DNA of 64,000 nucleotides from Bacillota bacterium. GTDB taxonomy: Bacteria > Bacillota > Sulfobacillia > Sulfobacillales > Sulfobacillaceae. The position numbers were made by a program, and so were the translations under genes. Location: contig JAPNUO010000001.1 in NCBI GenBank assembly GCA_026627065.1, positions 62,001-126,000 of the forward strand, written 5' to 3'. Of this stretch, positions 62,153-64,000 are shown piece after piece (within the stretch, counting starts at the first letter, position 1; each line of letters starts with the position of its first letter). Under the pieces are notes generated by a model that was given only the letters and a program-made list of their open reading frames with translations, was not told the origin of the DNA and searched no databases.

Positions 62153-62745
62153 CTAGTTAGGTTGCTGTTGAGATGGGGAGCGATAGAAAGGGACTTCAAT
62201 TGCTAAGCTGTCGACATAGCGGATATTGGAATATGCGTAGAGGATGATGCGGTAAGCCGACGTATTGTGGGCGTAGGGAGTATCATATCGCGTGCCTAGG
62301 ACGGTAAATTCTGGGATTGGTAGGTCAATCTCATGTTCCGCGGCCCGTCCCCTCGGAACCGTAGATTGTTCTTGCAGGTGTGTCTTGTCGTTTCTGCATG
62401 ACGACCCGGAGGCATACGTATCCGACCTTCCCGACGACTTGCCGTTCTAGGGGGGCCAGCATCCCGACCGTGACAGGAAACGCACCAAGATCACCAGTTC
62501 CGCCCGCGCTCGGGTGTTCAACACCTAAGGATACGTGTGGTCCAGCCGGGTGACCGGTGAAGCGTCGGTGCACAGTTCGGGGGATAGTGCTGATCCTCCG
62601 CGACTTCAGCAATCGAAAATCCTGCGCTCCCATTCGGTGCTATGACGACCACCGATGCCGAGACTGTGGCCCGACCGCATACCACCTCCGACTTGCTTTG
62701 ACGCATAGAGCCGTCCGTCATGGTGCGAGATGACATTAATACCAA
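62153..62745 (-). pseudogene. Frameshifted unknown gene
   Basis: Three successive minus-strand frames look protein-like and join end to end: one with ASVVVIAPNGSAGFSIAEVA and QHYPPNCAPTLHR, one with FTGHPAGPHVSLGVEHP and VVGKVGYVCLRVVMQ, and one with EHEIDLPIPEFTVLGTRYDT and RIILYAYSNIRYVD, ending at 62153. Shifts near 62570 and 62340 would be needed to link them. No family recognised; probably a decayed gene. Confidence 0.3.
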
Positions 62746-62809
62746 AATGTGTTACGCAACAATGGTGACATCACACGTTGAAGTCACGTTCTTTCATCGG
62801 AGAGAATTC

Positions 62810-63607
62810 GTGAAAAGGAGCTGTTCCACGATATGGAGACCCCACGCTGTGATTTCCGTGTTACTTTTTCTTAGCATCGGGCTGGGCCTCACGGGATGCG
62901 GCGACGTGTTGGCATCTCCTAGGGCGTCACCAGCAGGCATCCACTCTCGGCAGCGAGCTCGTCGTGTGTCACATAGCACCGTGTTTCTCCCCAATCACGA
63001 GATCCCGAATCCTGCCTTCCAAACCCGAAACTCTATGGAAGATTTCTTAACCCCAAAGCTGGGGTGGAAATTGATTTTTGGGGGTGCCGTCTCCGGATCC
63101 CAAGCAGCGACCTTATTCATCACGACTGATGGCAGTCACCAGTGGCACCGTCTTGATCAGATTAGTGCTGCCCTTCCGGGGGATAAGGATGGAGTCAGTT
63201 TTCTGAGTCAAAACCGCGGATGGTTAGCGGGAAGTTTTTTTCCCGGTTCTTGGCGCGTGGAGCCATACCTCTACCAAACGCAGGATGGCGGTCGGACGTG
63301 GACCCGCGTCATCTTGCCGTTTCCTGTGGACAAAACCAATGCCGAACTGAATCTGGCTCCCCCCGCCTTTTTTTCTTCCACTGCGGGGGTGCTGGTAGGC
63401 TATTATAGTTCCGTGCCGAAAACGGCGCCCGTCGGAGCGCTATGGGTCACCACCGATGGGGGACATACCTGGCACTGGGAACCTCTACGGGGTCGGCGCA
63501 TGGGCCCCCTTGCGTGGCGTCTTCCGCATCCTGCCACCTTGATCGTCACAGATCATGGTCACTCTTGGATCACACGGGATGATGGGTATGTGTGGCATCT
63601 TTCATAA
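62810..63607 (+). CDS. Lipoprotein with BNR/Asp-box repeats
   Basis: 265 residues from GTG 62810 (GGAGAG upstream). Signal peptide VISVLLFLSIGLGLTGC with lipobox LTGC (Cys30). The mature part has Asp-box repeats: TTDGSHQWHR, TQDGGRTWTR and TTDGGHTWHW, each with a strand after it, typical of beta-propeller folds of sialidase/YCF48 type. Too short for a full six-blade sialidase and without an Arg triad, so a binding or structural role is more likely. Followed by a hairpin. Confidence 0.72.
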   Translation: MKRSCSTIWRPHAVISVLLFLSIGLGLTGCGDVLASPRASPAGIHSRQRARRVSHSTVFLPNHEIPNPAFQTRNSMEDFLTPKLGWKLIFGGAVSGSQAATLFITTDGSHQWHRLDQISAALPGDKDGVSFLSQNRGWLAGSFFPGSWRVEPYLYQTQDGGRTWTRVILPFPVDKTNAELNLAPPAFFSSTAGVLVGYYSSVPKTAPVGALWVTTDGGHTWHWEPLRGRRMGPLAWRLPHPATLIVTDHGHSWITRDDGYVWHLS

Positions 63608-63617
63608 AGGAAGCGTT

Positions 63618-63647
63618 GTGACCTGCCTGTAGTACAAGGCAGGTCAC
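63618..63647. terminator. Hairpin after the BNR lipoprotein gene
   Basis: GTGACCTGCCT (63618-63628) and AGGCAGGTCAC (63637-63647) form a perfect 11-bp stem with an 8-base loop. No U-run, but the location fits a terminator between this gene and the convergent transposase remnant. Confidence 0.5.
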
Positions 63648-64000
63648 TTGTCAACCATGAGGCTTGAACAGATTGTTAGAACACGCTTTTCGCACTCAAA
63701 TCCTGGTATCATCGGAGTTTTTTCGGCGGACAATGACGGCGGATCCGCACGGATCGGCGGCTCGGTGAAGACGGTGGCCGACATCTTGAGGGCCTCCAGA
63801 ATGGCCTGGAGGGTCGGATGATCAATGGCCGGCCAGGCGATGACCCAGGCCCCCGTGGTGACATCGCGGCGCTCTGCACACCCTGCCAAAGACGACGGAG
63901 TTCGTGGATCGTGGACCAGGTCAGCACCCGGCGCGCCGGCGAGGGAATGGGAATCCCCGCGCGTCGCCAGCGCCGCTCCGCGAGGCGGTCTAAGAGGCAG
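63644..64000 (-). pseudogene. Truncated, frameshifted transposase 3' part
   Basis: Entering from the right edge, one minus-strand frame reads LLDRLAERRWRRAGIPIPSP then ARRVLTWSTIHELRRLWQGV; after a shift near 63880 the neighbouring frame continues ERRDVTTGAWVIAWPAIDHP and TLQAILEALKM. The pattern resembles the C-terminal end of IS1634/IS4-type transposases, although no DDE residues are in view. The gene continues beyond the window. The frameshift indicates decay. Confidence 0.4.

Overview
The window looks like chromosomal DNA of a GC-rich Bacillota (Firmicutes) bacterium. This rests on consensus AGGAGG ribosome binding sites, a DarA-type cyclic-di-AMP PII-like protein, a CsoR-CopA-CopZ copper operon, a YngJ/YngE/YngG/YngF-type acyl-CoA degradation cluster, sigma-A-like promoters, and tRNA genes with encoded CCA. 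A Sulfobacillus- or Symbiobacterium-like lineage would fit, but that is inference only. TGA ends many ordinary genes here, so it is not generally recoded.

Layout. 0.15-3.1 kb: copper efflux operon (csoR, copA, copZ). 3.2-4.4 kb: an SGNH lipoprotein, a terminator and, on the minus strand, an Rdx/SelW-type gene whose redox motif reads C-x-x-UGA, a probable selenoprotein missed by ordinary gene calling. 5-13.5 kb: darA, two MurJ/Wzx-like flippases, a VOC protein, an MFS carrier, a 2-hydroxyacid dehydrogenase, a sulfotransferase and an ABC ATPase. 13.7-17.7 kb: a membrane-anchored small protein, ApbE and a diheme ferric-reductase-like membrane protein, then panB-panE on the minus strand. 17.8-23.4 kb: leucine/branched acyl-CoA type degradation cluster without a biotin carboxylase. 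23.4-28.2 kb: an SOS-type promoter driving an ImuB-like protein, two tiny proteins and DnaE2 (translesion mutasome). 28.4-30.4 kb: membrane GAF-GGDEF cyclase. 30.6-31.4 kb: seven tRNAs in two transcription units.

31.4-37 kb is accessory: transposase remnants, a RelBE-like pair, a Phd-VapC pair whose toxin has two single-base frameshifts, a GH172/DUF2961 protein and a glycolipid-binding-domain protein, separated by long non-coding stretches. 37-41.1 kb is a three-gene operon (GT2 glycosyltransferase with a C-terminal methyltransferase-like region, a GT-B glycosyltransferase, an MFS exporter) behind a strong promoter with a perfect operator palindrome. 41.2-44.2 kb holds a secreted PsbP-like protein, a soluble chemoreceptor with a CZB zinc domain and a membrane protein.

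45.3-61.1 kb encodes an apparently complete reductive pyrimidine pathway: cytosine permease and deaminase, a second NCS1 permease, dihydropyrimidine dehydrogenase (two subunits), dihydropyrimidinase, beta-ureidopropionase, a PucR regulator, a class III aminotransferase, (methyl)malonate-semialdehyde dehydrogenase and alanine dehydrogenase. Together they would take cytosine or uracil to acetyl-CoA, ammonia and CO2, with pyruvate regenerated from alanine. A GACAA-N-TTGTC palindrome in the pucR/aminotransferase divergent promoter recurs, with one mismatch, upstream of the NCS1 permease. The right end (61.2-64 kb) has a NIPSNAP-like protein, a decayed reading frame, a BNR-repeat lipoprotein and a truncated transposase.
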